Assembly (NCBI RefSeq): GCF_018101125.2
Contig: NZ_JAELVF020000001.1
Span: 479,189-543,188, forward strand
DNA length: 64,000 nucleotides
Direction: 5' to 3'
DNA from: Streptomyces tardus
GTDB taxonomy: Bacteria > Actinomycetota > Actinomycetes > Streptomycetales > Streptomycetaceae
Of this stretch, positions 45,743 through 54,844 are shown piece after piece; within the stretch, counting starts at the first letter, position 1; the number at the start of each line of letters is the position of its first letter. Made by a program: the position numbers and the translations under genes. The notes below the pieces were generated by a model, which was given only the letters and a program-made list of their open reading frames with translations, was not told the origin of the DNA and did no database searches.

Positions 45743-46000
45743 ATGGACTGGCGTCACCGCGCCGTTTGCCGCGAGGAAGACCCCGAGCTCTTCTTCCCCA
45801 TCGGCAACACCGGTCCTGCGCTGTTGCAGATCGAGGAAGCCAAGGCCGTCTGCCGCCGCTGCCCCGTCATGGAGCAGTGCCTGCAGTGGGCCCTGGAGTC
45901 CGGTCAGGACTCCGGTGTCTGGGGTGGCCTCAGCGAGGACGAGCGCCGCGCGATGAAGCGCCGCGCCGCCCGCAACCGGGCTCGTAAGGCAACTGCCTGA
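45743..46000 (+). CDS. wblE: WhiB-like iron-sulfur transcription factor, WblE type
   Basis: 85-residue Wbl protein. The four cluster-binding cysteines are C9, C37, C40 and C46 (C-x27-C-x2-C-x5-C), followed by the GVWGGLSEDER turn and a basic AT-hook-like tail (RRAARNRARKATA). The sequence MDWRHRAVCREEDPELFFPIG matches WblE/WhiB1-type members in parts. Start ATG 45743, with GGAG in front. WblE binds a [4Fe-4S] cluster, pairs with the primary sigma factor and is typically essential or important for growth. A strong terminator follows. Confidence 0.95.
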   Translation: MDWRHRAVCREEDPELFFPIGNTGPALLQIEEAKAVCRRCPVMEQCLQWALESGQDSGVWGGLSEDERRAMKRRAARNRARKATA

Positions 46001-46090
46001 CGCCCACCGCCCCCTTCGCGCCGCTGCCCCCCGAGCCGCAGCAACGCAGTGCCAGGGTGAAGAACAACGCCCGACACACTCACGCGAGTT

Positions 46091-46121
46091 GAGCCCCGTC
46101 GTGAATTTCACGACGGGGCTC
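46091..46121. terminator. hairpin terminator between convergent wblE and histidine kinase genes
   Basis: 14-bp perfect stem (46091-46104 with 46108-46121) with a 3-nt loop, midway between wblE and the convergent kinase gene; suited to both directions. Confidence 0.88.
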
Positions 46122-46215
46122 TGCCGCGTTCCGACGCCCTTTCACCGGGTGATCACCGTTTCTCCCGCGAGTGCGCGGAAACGTCACTTCCCGCGAGTGC
46201 GAAGCGGGACGGGGA

Positions 46216-47718
46216 TCAACGTTTCTCCGAGGTGAGCGGAATGTCGAAAGTGACGCGAGTACCGCCGTCCTCCCCCGGCGCCATGGTGAACAGCCCGCCC
46301 AACTCCCCCTCCACCAGCGTGCGGACGATCTGAAGCCCCAGACTGCTGGTGCGTTCCAGGTCGAAACCCTCCGGCAGCCCCTTGCCGTTGTCCTGCACCG
46401 TGACGATCAGCCGCGGATGCGAGGAACGCCCGGAGTGCGCGGAGTGCGCCGCGGACGAGGACGCACCGCGCACCGCACCCACCTCGACGGCGCCCTGCTC
46501 CCCGGGGCCGAAACCGTGCTCCAGGGCGTTCTGGAGCACCTCGGTCAGCACCATGGACAGCGGGGTGGCGACCTCCGCGTCCAGAATGCCGAAGCTGCCG
46601 CTGCGCCGCCCCTCCACCCTGCCGGGCGAGATCTCCGCGACCATCGCCAGCACCCGGTCGGCGATGGCGTCGAACTCCACGCGCTCGTCGAGGTTCTGGG
46701 ACAGCGTCTCGTGCACGATGGCGATGGAGCCGACGCGCCGTACGGCCTCCTCCAGGGCCTCGCGTCCGCGCTGCGAGTCGATCCGCCTGGCCTGGAGGCG
46801 CAGCAGCGCAGCGACGGTCTGGAGGTTGTTCTTGACCCGGTGGTGGATCTCCCGGATGGTGGCGTCCTTGGTGAGCAACTCGCGTTCGCGCCGGCGCAGT
46901 TCCGTCACATCGCGCAGCAGTACGAGCGAACCGATGCGGTTGCCCTTGGGGTTGAGCGGGATCGTGCGCAGCTGGATCACACACTCGTTCCCCTCGATCT
47001 CCGTCTCGCGGGGTGCCCAGCCGCTCGCAAGCTTGACCAGCGACTCGTCCACCGGGCCGCGCACCGGAGCGAGTTGAGCGGTGGTGCGGCCCAGGTGGAG
47101 GCCGACCAGATCGGCCGCGAGGCCCAACCGGTGGTACGCGGAGAGGGCGTTGGGGCTGGCGTACTGGACCAGTCCGTCGGCGTCGAGGCGGATCAGTCCG
47201 TCGCCCACCCGGGGCGAGACATCCGTGTCGGCCTGCTGGTCGACGAACGGGAACGCCCCCGCGGCGATCATCTGCGCCAGGTCGGAAGCGCTCTGGAGAT
47301 AGGTGAGTTCGAGCCGGCTGGGGGTGCGCACGGTCAGCAGGTTGGTGTTGCGCGCGATGACACCGAGGACCCGGCCGGCCCGGCGCACCGGAATGGACTC
47401 GACCCGCACCGGCACCTCCTCCCGCCACTCCGGGTCGCCCTCGCGGACGATCCGGCCCCCGTCGAGCGCGGAGTCCAGCAGCGGCCTGCGACCGCGCGGC
47501 ACCAGATGGCCGATCATGTCGTCCTGGTGGGAGGTCGGGCCCGTGTTGGGACGCATCTGCGCGACCGACACGTACCGGGTGCCGTCGCTGGTCGGCACCC
47601 AGAGCACGAGGTCGGCGAAGGAGAGGTCCGAGAGCAACTGCCACTCGGAGACCAGCAGATGGAGCCAGTCGAGGTCGGCCTCGCCGAGGGCGGTGTGCTG
47701 CCGTACGAGATCGTTCAT
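46216..47718 (-). CDS. PdtaS-like sensor histidine kinase
   Basis: 500-residue soluble kinase. N-terminal GAF-like domain (MNDLVRQHTALGEADLDWL to about residue 150), PAS-like domain (about 165-285), then HisKA_2 with IHHRVKNNLQTVAALLRLQA and a HATPase domain (LTEVLQNALEHGFGPGE, DNGKGLP and TSSLGLQIVRTLVEGELGG). An Ala/Ser-rich insert sits in the ATPase domain. No TM segment. The same architecture is found in mycobacterial PdtaS, whose partner is an ANTAR antiterminator; no such gene is next door. ATG 47718 is the family start; GTG 47727 is possible. Confidence 0.9.
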   Translation of the reverse strand: MNDLVRQHTALGEADLDWLHLLVSEWQLLSDLSFADLVLWVPTSDGTRYVSVAQMRPNTGPTSHQDDMIGHLVPRGRRPLLDSALDGGRIVREGDPEWREEVPVRVESIPVRRAGRVLGVIARNTNLLTVRTPSRLELTYLQSASDLAQMIAAGAFPFVDQQADTDVSPRVGDGLIRLDADGLVQYASPNALSAYHRLGLAADLVGLHLGRTTAQLAPVRGPVDESLVKLASGWAPRETEIEGNECVIQLRTIPLNPKGNRIGSLVLLRDVTELRRRERELLTKDATIREIHHRVKNNLQTVAALLRLQARRIDSQRGREALEEAVRRVGSIAIVHETLSQNLDERVEFDAIADRVLAMVAEISPGRVEGRRSGSFGILDAEVATPLSMVLTEVLQNALEHGFGPGEQGAVEVGAVRGASSSAAHSAHSGRSSHPRLIVTVQDNGKGLPEGFDLERTSSLGLQIVRTLVEGELGGLFTMAPGEDGGTRVTFDIPLTSEKR

Positions 47719-48265
47719 GGAGGGCACACGGACGAGCGTAGTCGCTGCCGTCGCCGAGCCCCGTACCGCCCGCCCTCGAGCCCGGTACGCCGCTACGGGC
47801 GCTGCGGACGCGGCGAGCCACGTACGGACCCGTGCGACACGTACGGACGGGCCGGCGGCACGCGCGGGCGCGGTGGGAGCGGCGTCGGGGTCGGGTGTCC
47901 TGCCCCGGGGCTCCCGTTCGGCTTCCGAAGCGGCGGGCCGTCGGACCGGGACGCCGGGACGGGCCGCAGGAGGAACCGGCGCGGGCGGCGCGGGCACGCG
48001 CCGGATCGGGCCCGGAACGCACTTCGGGCCGCGGCGCCTGAACGGGACCCTCAGCCCGTCCGGCACCGCAGCCCGGAGCGATCGGAGATCTCGGCACCGT
48101 CAGGGCAGAAAGTGACCGCGATCTCGTTCCGCCCTCCTGTGCGGGGAGAGCGGAAGGGCTGTGCGTGCCCACGATTGTGGACTAGACCAGGCTTGTCTGT
48201 CCATGCTCTGAACAGACTCTCGCCACAAGCCTTCAATACGTGTCACGGCGCACCGCGTACGGGGC
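47719..48265. other. gap between nagZ-like and PdtaS-like genes, with dre-like site
   Basis: 547 bp between two minus-strand genes. Besides the dre-like palindrome (48176-48191) it shows no gene. The kinase promoter probably lies in its left half. Confidence 0.5.
48176..48191. promoter_or_regulatory. dre-like (DasR operator) site downstream of nagZ-like gene
   Basis: The core TGGACTAGACCA (48178-48189) matches the dre core TGGTCTAGACCA at 11 of 12 positions. It lies 75 bp past the 3' end of the hexosaminidase gene and about 460 bp upstream of the kinase gene, outside the usual das promoters. DasR binding is inferred. Confidence 0.5.
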
Positions 48266-49795
48266 TCAACTCCCTTCTGCGGTACCGGCGATGACCTCCG
48301 CGGCGGCACGGGCGCAGACCCGGGCAGCGCCGTGTGTGGCGAGGTGGAGGGCGCCGGTCGGCGGCGCCTGCGGCACCCCCATCTCCACCACCACGGTGTC
48401 CGGCTCGGCCGCGACGACGGCTGCCAGCACCTCGGCCATCCACGCGTGCCGGTGCACGTCCCGTACGACCCCGACGATGGTGCGCCCGCCCGCCTCGGCG
48501 AGCACCCGGGTGGCCAGCGCCTCGGTGCCCTCCGCCTCGGCGTGCTCGCGACGGTAGTCGGCGGTGGTGGTGCCCGGCAGGAGCGGCTCCAGCTCGTTGG
48601 CCAGGCCCCACGGCGTCTCGTGGCCGACGGCGATGTTGCGCATCGGCGTGAAGGCGGCCACGTGCAGCTCGGAGTCACCGCTGCGGGCACCGGTGACGTG
48701 CAGGGCGCGACGGGCGGCGGCCAGGCCGACGTCGGCCCGTACCGGCCGCTGCGCCGCGGCACCGGCGTGCGCGGACGTCCACTCCGCCAGGGCGCGCACC
48801 CGGCCGGCCGCCTCGGCGAGGCGCTCCTCGGGAAGCTCGCCGCTGTGCACGGCGGCGACCAGCGCGTCGCGCAGTCGCAGCACGGTGGCCTCGTCCGACA
48901 GCCCGCCGCCGACGCAGATCGCGTCGGCGCCCGCGGCGATGGCGAGCACGGTGCCGTGTTCGACGCCGTGGTGGTCGGCGATGGCCTTCATCTCCACCGC
49001 GTCGGTGACGATCAGCCCGTCGAAGCCCAGGCCGCCCTCGGTGATCGGCGCGCGGAGCAGCCCGGTGAGCGCGGAGGGGCTGAGAGTGGCGGGCAGCGTC
49101 TCGTCCAGGGCGGGCAGCAGGATGTGCGCGCTCATCATCACCTTGGTACCGGCGGCCACGGCCGCGCGGAAGGGGACGAGTTCGCGGGCGTGCAGCGTCT
49201 CCAGGTCGGCGTCGATGCGGGGCAGCGCGTGGTGGGAGTCGACGGAGGTGTCTCCGTGTCCGGGGAAGTGCTTGGTGCTGGCGGCGACTCCGACGGACTG
49301 GAGGCCCTCGATGTAGGCGATGGTGTGCCGGGCGACCAGCTCCGGGTCCGCGCCGAAGGAGCGCACTCCGATGACGGGGTTGCCCGGGTTGGAGTTGACG
49401 TCCGCGGACGGCGCCCAGTTGAGGTTGACGCCGCACTCGGCGAGCCGGCGGCCGAGCTCGGCCGCGACGTCGCGGGTGAGGTCGGGATCGTCGACGGTGC
49501 CCAGTGCGAGGTTCCCCGGGAAGGAGGAGCCGGTGTGCGCCTCCAGCCGTGTGACGTCCCCGCCCTCCTCGTCGATGGCCACCAGCACCTCGGGCCGTAC
49601 CGCCCTCAACTGGGCCGTGAGCTCGGCGAGTTGGGCGGAAGACTCGATGTTGCGGGCGAACAGGCCGACCGCGGTGAGCCCCTCGTCCAGACAGCGCAGC
49701 AGCCACTGGGGGGCCGTGGTCCCGACGAAGCCGGGCTGGAGCACCGCCAGCGCGTTCCTGGTGAGTGTGGACTGGGAGGAGGTGAGGGTGGTCAT
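48266..49795 (-). CDS. Beta-N-acetylhexosaminidase, GH3 (NagZ-like)
   Basis: 509-residue family 3 glycoside hydrolase. Domain 1 carries VLVAIDEEGGDVTRL and the diagnostic STKHFPGHGDTSVDSHH, with the His-Asp catalytic acid pair of NagZ enzymes; the nucleophile is in LIVTDAVEMKAI (Asp). A C-terminal domain of about 150 residues follows. No signal peptide, so cytoplasmic. It starts 8 bp after dasC, so it should be cotranscribed with dasBC and cleave imported N,N'-diacetylchitobiose to GlcNAc. ATG 49795. A cell-wall recycling role is also possible. Confidence 0.92.
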   Translation of the reverse strand: MTTLTSSQSTLTRNALAVLQPGFVGTTAPQWLLRCLDEGLTAVGLFARNIESSAQLAELTAQLRAVRPEVLVAIDEEGGDVTRLEAHTGSSFPGNLALGTVDDPDLTRDVAAELGRRLAECGVNLNWAPSADVNSNPGNPVIGVRSFGADPELVARHTIAYIEGLQSVGVAASTKHFPGHGDTSVDSHHALPRIDADLETLHARELVPFRAAVAAGTKVMMSAHILLPALDETLPATLSPSALTGLLRAPITEGGLGFDGLIVTDAVEMKAIADHHGVEHGTVLAIAAGADAICVGGGLSDEATVLRLRDALVAAVHSGELPEERLAEAAGRVRALAEWTSAHAGAAAQRPVRADVGLAAARRALHVTGARSGDSELHVAAFTPMRNIAVGHETPWGLANELEPLLPGTTTADYRREHAEAEGTEALATRVLAEAGGRTIVGVVRDVHRHAWMAEVLAAVVAAEPDTVVVEMGVPQAPPTGALHLATHGAARVCARAAAEVIAGTAEGS

Positions 49796-49803
49796 CGGTC
49801 GAG

Positions 49804-50724
49804 CTATCCCTTCACTGCGCCGGAGGTGAGACCCGCGGCCATCTTCTTCTGAACGATCATGAAGAAGATGACGACGGGCACGGCGACGATCACAGAGCCG
49901 GCCATCAGCCCGCCGTAGTCGGTGCCGCGGTCGGTGGTGAAGTTCATCAGCCACACGTTCAGCGTGTACTTGTCGTTGTCCTGCATGATGACGTACGCGA
50001 ACAGGTACTCGTTCCAGGCGGTGATCAGCGAGAAGATCGAGGCCGCCGCGATGCCCGGCGCGAGCAGCGGGAACATCACCTTCCAGAACGCCTGCATCCG
50101 GGAGCAGCCGTCCACCATCGCGGACTCCTCCAGCTCCTTCGGCACGTTGATCACGAAGCCGCGGATCATCCAGATGCTGAACGGCAGCACCGAGACCAGG
50201 TAGACGACGATGACGCCCCAGTACTCGTTGAGCGCGCCCATGGAGTTCAGCTGTACGTAGATGGGGATCAGCATCGCGGTCGGCGGCAGCACCTGCACCA
50301 CGATCAGGACCATCATGAACGCCTTGCGGCCCACGAAGTTGAAGCGGCCGATGGCGAAGGCGGCGATCGTGCCGAGCACCATCGCGCCGAGCACGGCGGT
50401 GACGCAGATGATGAGGCTGGACTGGATCGCCGTCCAGAAGAACCGCGTCTCGGTGGCACGTACGAAGTTGTCGAAGGTGATCGAGGTCGGGAAGAGCGAC
50501 TGGTCGTAGCTGCGGATCTCGCTGTTGGGACGGAAGGCGCTGAGGACGAGCCAGTAGACCGGGAAGGCCATGACGACGAAGGCGACCAGCCCGAAGATGT
50601 TGAAGCCGATGCGGTTCGGCCTGCGTTCGGCCCGGTACCTGCGGGGCGCCGGCTTCTTCGGCGGGGTCTGCGCCCCTTCGGTGTCCGCGCCCTCGGAGGT
50701 GCGCGCGGTCGTGGTGGTGCTCAC
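49804..50724 (-). CDS. dasC: DasC, chitobiose ABC transporter permease
   Basis: 306-residue MalG-type permease. The N terminus is hydrophilic with Pro/Lys/Arg (to about 35), then six TM segments (for example FNIFGLVAFVVMAFPVYWLV). The EAA loop is ELEESAMVDGCSRMQAFWK. GTG 50724 overlaps the dasB stop by 4 bp. It pairs with DasB in the membrane, receives sugar from DasA, and in Streptomyces is energised by the shared MsiK ATPase; no ATPase gene is present here, consistent with that. Regulated by DasR. Confidence 0.95.
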   Translation of the reverse strand: MSTTTTARTSEGADTEGAQTPPKKPAPRRYRAERRPNRIGFNIFGLVAFVVMAFPVYWLVLSAFRPNSEIRSYDQSLFPTSITFDNFVRATETRFFWTAIQSSLIICVTAVLGAMVLGTIAAFAIGRFNFVGRKAFMMVLIVVQVLPPTAMLIPIYVQLNSMGALNEYWGVIVVYLVSVLPFSIWMIRGFVINVPKELEESAMVDGCSRMQAFWKVMFPLLAPGIAAASIFSLITAWNEYLFAYVIMQDNDKYTLNVWLMNFTTDRGTDYGGLMAGSVIVAVPVVIFFMIVQKKMAAGLTSGAVKG

Positions 50725-51722
50725 TCGACTTCTCCCGTCTTGAGCAGCTGACGCAGGTAGTACGCGGCGACGCCGGACAGCAGCAGCACGGTGATGAGGG
50801 CGATGGCGGTGCCCTGGCTGAAGGAGGAGCTGGTGAACGCCTTCTGGAAGGAGTAGATCCCCAGCAGCTCGTACTCGGGCTCCGGCTTGTTGCCCCGCAT
50901 CAGGAAGACCTGGCCGAAGATGTTGAAGTCCCAGATCACCGAGAGGGTCGCGACCATCTGGAAGACGGGCTTGATCACCGGGAAGACCACGTGGTGGAAG
51001 ACGCCCCAGGAGTTGGCGCCGTCCAGCTTGGCGGCCTCCTCCAGCTCCTTGGGCACCTGGGTCAGGGCCGCGTAGAGGGTGATGACGACGAAGGGGATCG
51101 CGCCCCAGATCACCACCGCCCCGATGATGGTGAAGCCCTGCCAGGGGTTGAGGAACCAGTTGTGGCCCTGGAAGTCCAGCCCCGGGATCCTGCTCAGCGT
51201 GCTGTTGATGACGCCGTAGTCGGAGTCGGACAGCCAGCGGAAGACCGAGGTCGCCACCAGCAGCGGCATCGACCAGGCGGCGATCAGTGCGCCGGTGAGC
51301 AGCAGCCGCACCCAGGGGGACATGCGCTGCATCGACATGGCGATGAGGAGACCCAGCGACATGGTGAGGCTGACGCAGACGACCATGAACAGGACGGTCT
51401 TGAACGTCACGGACCAGAAGTGGGAGTCGCCCAGGATCGTGCTGAACTGCTCGAAGCCGACCCACGGCGGTGAGTCGCCGGTCCACAGCTCCCGGCGGCC
51501 CATGTCCTGGAAGGACATGATCACGGTCTGGACGAGCGGCCAGGCGAAGATCGCGGCGATGGCCACGATCGCGGGGCCGATCAGCAGATACGGCAGCAGC
51601 GCCCCGCCCGTGCGGGCGGTGGCTCTGCCGCCGCCCTTGGGCCGGCCGGACTTCCGTCCGGTGGGCGGTGGGGGTTCGCTGTCGGCCGGTGGTGCGGCGG
51701 CTTCGGTGTCAGCGGCGGTCAC
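50721..51722 (-). CDS. dasB: DasB, chitobiose ABC transporter permease
   Basis: 333-residue MalF-type permease. A low-complexity N terminus rich in Pro, Gly and Ala (about 40) precedes TM segments beginning ALLPYLLIGPAIVAIAAIF. The EAA loop reads ELEEAAKLDGANSWGVFHH. GTG 51722. The 3' end overlaps dasC by 4 bp. It starts 143 bp after dasA, and this gap carries a hairpin (51806-51850), so expression of dasBC is probably lower than dasA. Together with DasC it forms the channel for N,N'-diacetylchitobiose. Confidence 0.95.
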   Translation of the reverse strand: MTAADTEAAAPPADSEPPPPTGRKSGRPKGGGRATARTGGALLPYLLIGPAIVAIAAIFAWPLVQTVIMSFQDMGRRELWTGDSPPWVGFEQFSTILGDSHFWSVTFKTVLFMVVCVSLTMSLGLLIAMSMQRMSPWVRLLLTGALIAAWSMPLLVATSVFRWLSDSDYGVINSTLSRIPGLDFQGHNWFLNPWQGFTIIGAVVIWGAIPFVVITLYAALTQVPKELEEAAKLDGANSWGVFHHVVFPVIKPVFQMVATLSVIWDFNIFGQVFLMRGNKPEPEYELLGIYSFQKAFTSSSFSQGTAIALITVLLLSGVAAYYLRQLLKTGEVE

Positions 51723-51805
51723 TGTACGGCCTTCCGTTCGATCAGTTCACCACAAGCGCGGTACGGGCGGCGGCGGTTGAACCGCACGCCGGCCGACCGC
51801 GTGGG

Positions 51806-51850
51806 GTACGCGCCGCGGACTCGGGTGCGGTTCCGGCCCGCGGCGCGTAC
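51806..51850 (-). terminator. intercistronic hairpin between dasA and dasB
   Basis: Perfect 13-bp stem (51806-51818 with 51838-51850), 19-nt loop, 16 bp past the dasA stop. It could end or attenuate the dasA mRNA, or protect its 3' end. Confidence 0.65.
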
Positions 51851-51865
51851 GTATGGGGGGGAGGC

Positions 51866-53164
51866 TCAGGCTTCGGTGTTGATCAGTTCGTTGATCTTGG
51901 CGTCGGCCTTCTTGGTCGCCGACTCCACCGAACCGCCGCGCACGATCTCCAGCAGCATGTTCTCCAGCACCAGTTGCTTCTCCACTGCCGTCCAGCCGGG
52001 GGCGATGGGGGTGAACCAGGCGTCCGGCACCGCGTTGGCGATCGGCGCGGTCTTCGGGTCCTTCTGGAGCGGTTCGAGCTGCTTGGTGTTGTTCGGCAGG
52101 ATGTTCTTGGCCGAGAGCACCTTCATGGACTTCTCACTGGTGAAGAGGGAGATCCACTCCTCGCCGAGGTCCTTGACGTTGGACTTCTCGATCACCGCGA
52201 GGTCGGAACCGCCGATGAAGGAGGGCAGCGGCTTGCCGTTGGGGCCGGGCATTCCCGCGATGCCGACCTTGCCCTCCATCTTCGGGTTGCCGCTCTCGCC
52301 CTTGACCACGGACTCGGCCTCCCAGCCGTTGCCGTAGATCACGGCGGCCTTGCCGTTGGCCATCACGTTGGCGTGGTCCTGCTCGTCCTTGGTCTTGTCG
52401 GCGTTGTTCCAGTCCTTGACCAGGTCGACGTAGTGCTGGATGCCCTTGCGCGCCTCGGGCTTGCTGAGGCTGCCCTTCCACTCCTTGGCGCCCTCGTCGA
52501 ACTCGGCGATCTGGCCGCCGTACCCGGCGACGTAGGACATCGCGGCGTACCAGTACTTGCCCGGCAGGTAGAGGGCGGAGAATGCCCTGTCGGAGCCGTA
52601 CTCCTGCTCGACCTTCTTCAGGGCCTTCTTCAGGTCGTCCTCGGTCTCCGGGAGTTCCTTGGAGCCGGTGGACTTCTCGAACATCTCGGTGTTCATCACC
52701 GCGACCCGGGCGCCCGCGTAGTAGGGCACGCAGTACATCTGGCCCTCGAAGGTGCAGGTGTCCTTCAGCCCCTGGATCCAGGTGTCGCTGTTGTCGTACT
52801 TCTTCTCGTCGATCTCGGCCAGCGCGCCGTTGAGTATGTAGGTCATCGTCTCGGTGTTGCCGAGCTCGACGACGTCGGGGAACTTGCTGCCGCCGAGCGC
52901 GGTGTCCAGCTTCTTGGCCTTGTCGCCCCACTGCTGGAACTGCACCTTGACGTTGACCTTGGGGTACTTCTTCTTGAACTGCGCGTTGACGTCCTTGACC
53001 AGCTCGGGCCAGGTGCTCTCCGCGTCGTTCATCAGCCAGACCGTGAGCGTGTCGTCCCGGTCCGCGGGGTCTTTCGACGAATTGTCGCTGCCTGAACCAC
53101 CGCAGGCCGCGAGCGTGGCGAGCATCGCCATGGAACCAATGGTCGCTGTGAGCTTCCGCCGCAC
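51866..53164 (-). CDS. dasA: DasA, chitobiose-binding lipoprotein
   Basis: 432-residue extracellular sugar-binding protein. Signal peptide with lipobox MLATLAACGG (Cys about 21). The mature protein has SBP_bac_1 features (VVELGNTETMTYILNGALAE, VPYYAGARVAVMNTEMFEKS, in parts; GGSDLAVIEKS). DasA binds N,N'-diacetylchitobiose and passes it to DasBC. GTG 53164 with GAGGAGG about 6-8 nt upstream. Divergent from dasR; two dre sites lie 90-130 bp upstream of its start. In S. coelicolor its transcription is repressed by DasR and relieved by GlcN-6-P. Confidence 0.96.
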   Translation of the reverse strand: MRRKLTATIGSMAMLATLAACGGSGSDNSSKDPADRDDTLTVWLMNDAESTWPELVKDVNAQFKKKYPKVNVKVQFQQWGDKAKKLDTALGGSKFPDVVELGNTETMTYILNGALAEIDEKKYDNSDTWIQGLKDTCTFEGQMYCVPYYAGARVAVMNTEMFEKSTGSKELPETEDDLKKALKKVEQEYGSDRAFSALYLPGKYWYAAMSYVAGYGGQIAEFDEGAKEWKGSLSKPEARKGIQHYVDLVKDWNNADKTKDEQDHANVMANGKAAVIYGNGWEAESVVKGESGNPKMEGKVGIAGMPGPNGKPLPSFIGGSDLAVIEKSNVKDLGEEWISLFTSEKSMKVLSAKNILPNNTKQLEPLQKDPKTAPIANAVPDAWFTPIAPGWTAVEKQLVLENMLLEIVRGGSVESATKKADAKINELINTEA

Positions 53165-53253
53165 GTCACACCCTCCTCAAGGATGTCGGATGGCCCCTCC
53201 CTACCGGACGGTCAACGCACTGGCACCGCGGGGAACTTGGGGCGCTGGCCCCA

Positions 53254-53269
53254 AATGGTCTGGACCAGT
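53254..53269. promoter_or_regulatory. dre site 1 (DasR operator) upstream of dasA
   Basis: AATGGTCTGGACCAGT matches the published dre consensus A(C/G)TGGTCTAGACCA(C/G)T at 14 of 16 positions. About 90 bp upstream of the dasA start codon. Binding itself is inferred. Confidence 0.85.
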
Positions 53270-53277
53270 GCCCGCAC

Positions 53278-53293
53278 TCTGGCCTAGACCTTT
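53278..53293. promoter_or_regulatory. dre site 2 (DasR operator) upstream of dasA
   Basis: Core TGGCCTAGACCT (53280-53291) matches the dre core at 10 of 12 positions. Centre lies 24 bp from that of dre site 1, suggesting paired binding on nearly the same face. Confidence 0.7.
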
Positions 53294-53512
53294 AAGGGTG
53301 TCAAGAGTGCCGGTGAGTGGCTCCGATGTCCGTTACGGGAACGACACCAACGCGACCCGGGCAGCCAACTCCCCCGGGCGGGCACCGACTTGCGCTCCGC
53401 CCTCGCGGCCCCGTGCGAGCGGCCCGACCCGCTGCCGCCGCCGACCCGCGCCGCACGGAGCGATCCCGGGAAACTCGCGTATCCCCTGGCCACACGCAGG
53501 CTGGAGCTCTTT

Positions 53513-53528
53513 AATGGTTTAGACCAGA
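53513..53528. promoter_or_regulatory. dre site 3 (DasR operator) upstream of dasR
   Basis: Core TGGTTTAGACCA (53515-53526) matches the dre core at 11 of 12 positions. It lies about 220 bp before the dasR start, fitting control of dasR itself. Confidence 0.8.
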
Positions 53529-53749
53529 ATGGTGGCCCGTCGGCGGCCCCGGGGGGCCTGGGGAAGACCCGGGCGGTCACCGAGGTGTATAAGAAGGGGC
53601 GACCCGCCCGCCCGCGCCGGGCCTCCCTTGCCCGGAGCCGCTCCGGCACCGGGCGACCGCGCCCGCGCCGGGCACGGTGGAGGACTCGCCGCACAGGGGC
53701 AACGGACGGCGTCGCAACTGGCGGCCGGGCAGGGAAGTCGGAGGATGCG

Positions 53750-54559
53750 GTGACCGCAGCAGCACAGCAGGGGCCGAACGGACGCGTACGGGCCGGCGAG
53801 GACGGCGTGGGCCGCGCCCCGGCGGAGGCCGGTGCCGCAGGCCGTACGGCCCGGGTGCCGAAGTACTACCGTCTCAAGCGGCATCTGCTGGAGATGACCG
53901 AGACGCTGCCGCCCGGCACCCCGGTACCGCCCGAACGCACCCTGGCCACCGAGTTCGACACCTCCCGCACCACCGTGCGCCAGGCGCTCCAGGAGCTGGT
54001 CGTCGAGGGCCGGTTGGAACGCATTCAGGGCAAGGGCACCTTCGTCGCCAAGCCCAAGGTCTCCCAGGCGCTCCAACTCACCTCCTACACCGAGGACATG
54101 CGCGCCCAGGGCCTGGAGCCCACCTCGCAGCTGCTCGACATCGGCTACGTCACGGCCGACGACCGGCTTGCCGGGTTCCTCGACATCGACACCGGCGGCC
54201 GGGTGCTGCGCATCGAACGCCTGCGGCTGGCCAGCGGCGAACCGATGGCGATCGAGATCACCCACCTCTCCCAGCGCCGCTTCCCCGCTCTGCGGCGGAG
54301 CCTGGTGAAGTACGCCTCGCTCTACACCGCCCTCGCGGAGGTGTACGACACTCAGCTCGCGGAGGCCGAGGAGACCATCGAGACCTCGCTCGCCACGCCG
54401 CGGGAGGCGGGCCTGCTCGGCACCGACGTCGGGCTGCCGATGCTGCTGCTCTCCCGGCACTCCTTCGACAAGGAGGGCAAGCCGGTGGAGTGGGTGCGCT
54501 CGGTCTACCGCGGCGACCGGTACAAGTTCGTGGCCCGGCTCAGGCGGCCGGACCGGTAG
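53750..54559 (+). CDS. dasR: DasR, GntR/HutC-family amino-sugar regulator
   Basis: 269-residue GntR-family regulator of the HutC subgroup. N-terminal winged HTH ([35 protein letters not shown]) and C-terminal UTRA ligand domain ([20 protein letters not shown] onward). I recall near-identical sequence in S. coelicolor DasR. The N terminus is longer and Gly/Ala-rich. GTG 53750 was chosen because GGAGGA lies 4-9 nt upstream; upstream in-frame extension crosses dre site 3 and is rejected. It binds dre sites and responds to glucosamine-6-phosphate, controlling chitin use, development and antibiotics. Confidence 0.96.
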   Translation: MTAAAQQGPNGRVRAGEDGVGRAPAEAGAAGRTARVPKYYRLKRHLLEMTETLPPGTPVPPERTLATEFDTSRTTVRQALQELVVEGRLERIQGKGTFVAKPKVSQALQLTSYTEDMRAQGLEPTSQLLDIGYVTADDRLAGFLDIDTGGRVLRIERLRLASGEPMAIEITHLSQRRFPALRRSLVKYASLYTALAEVYDTQLAEAEETIETSLATPREAGLLGTDVGLPMLLLSRHSFDKEGKPVEWVRSVYRGDRYKFVARLRRPDR

Positions 54560-54844
54560 CGGCGGCGCCCGGGAAGGTGTGGCGACCGGTTCGCCGCGCC
54601 GACGGCACGCGGCCGACGGCGCGCCGTGACGCCGCCGTTCGGCGCACATCGCGACCGCTCGGCTCCCACTCGACGGACGGCCTGGTGACGATCGGCGCGC
54701 TCTGCCTTAGATTTCCTGCGCGTTCGACTGAGGAGTCACCCCCGGAGTCGCAGGAAACGGAGTCGTCACCATGTCAGAACCGCCGCAGCACCACCCGACG
54801 AGCGCCAGTCCTCCGGTGGCCGGCTCAGTCCGAGGTCGATCGTC

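Larger units (their letters stand above)
53165..53749. other. dasA-dasR divergent control region
   Basis: 585 bp with three DasR operator-like palindromes (entries below). The remainder, about 53295-53500 and 53540-53740, has no other structure recognised. Confidence 0.7.
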
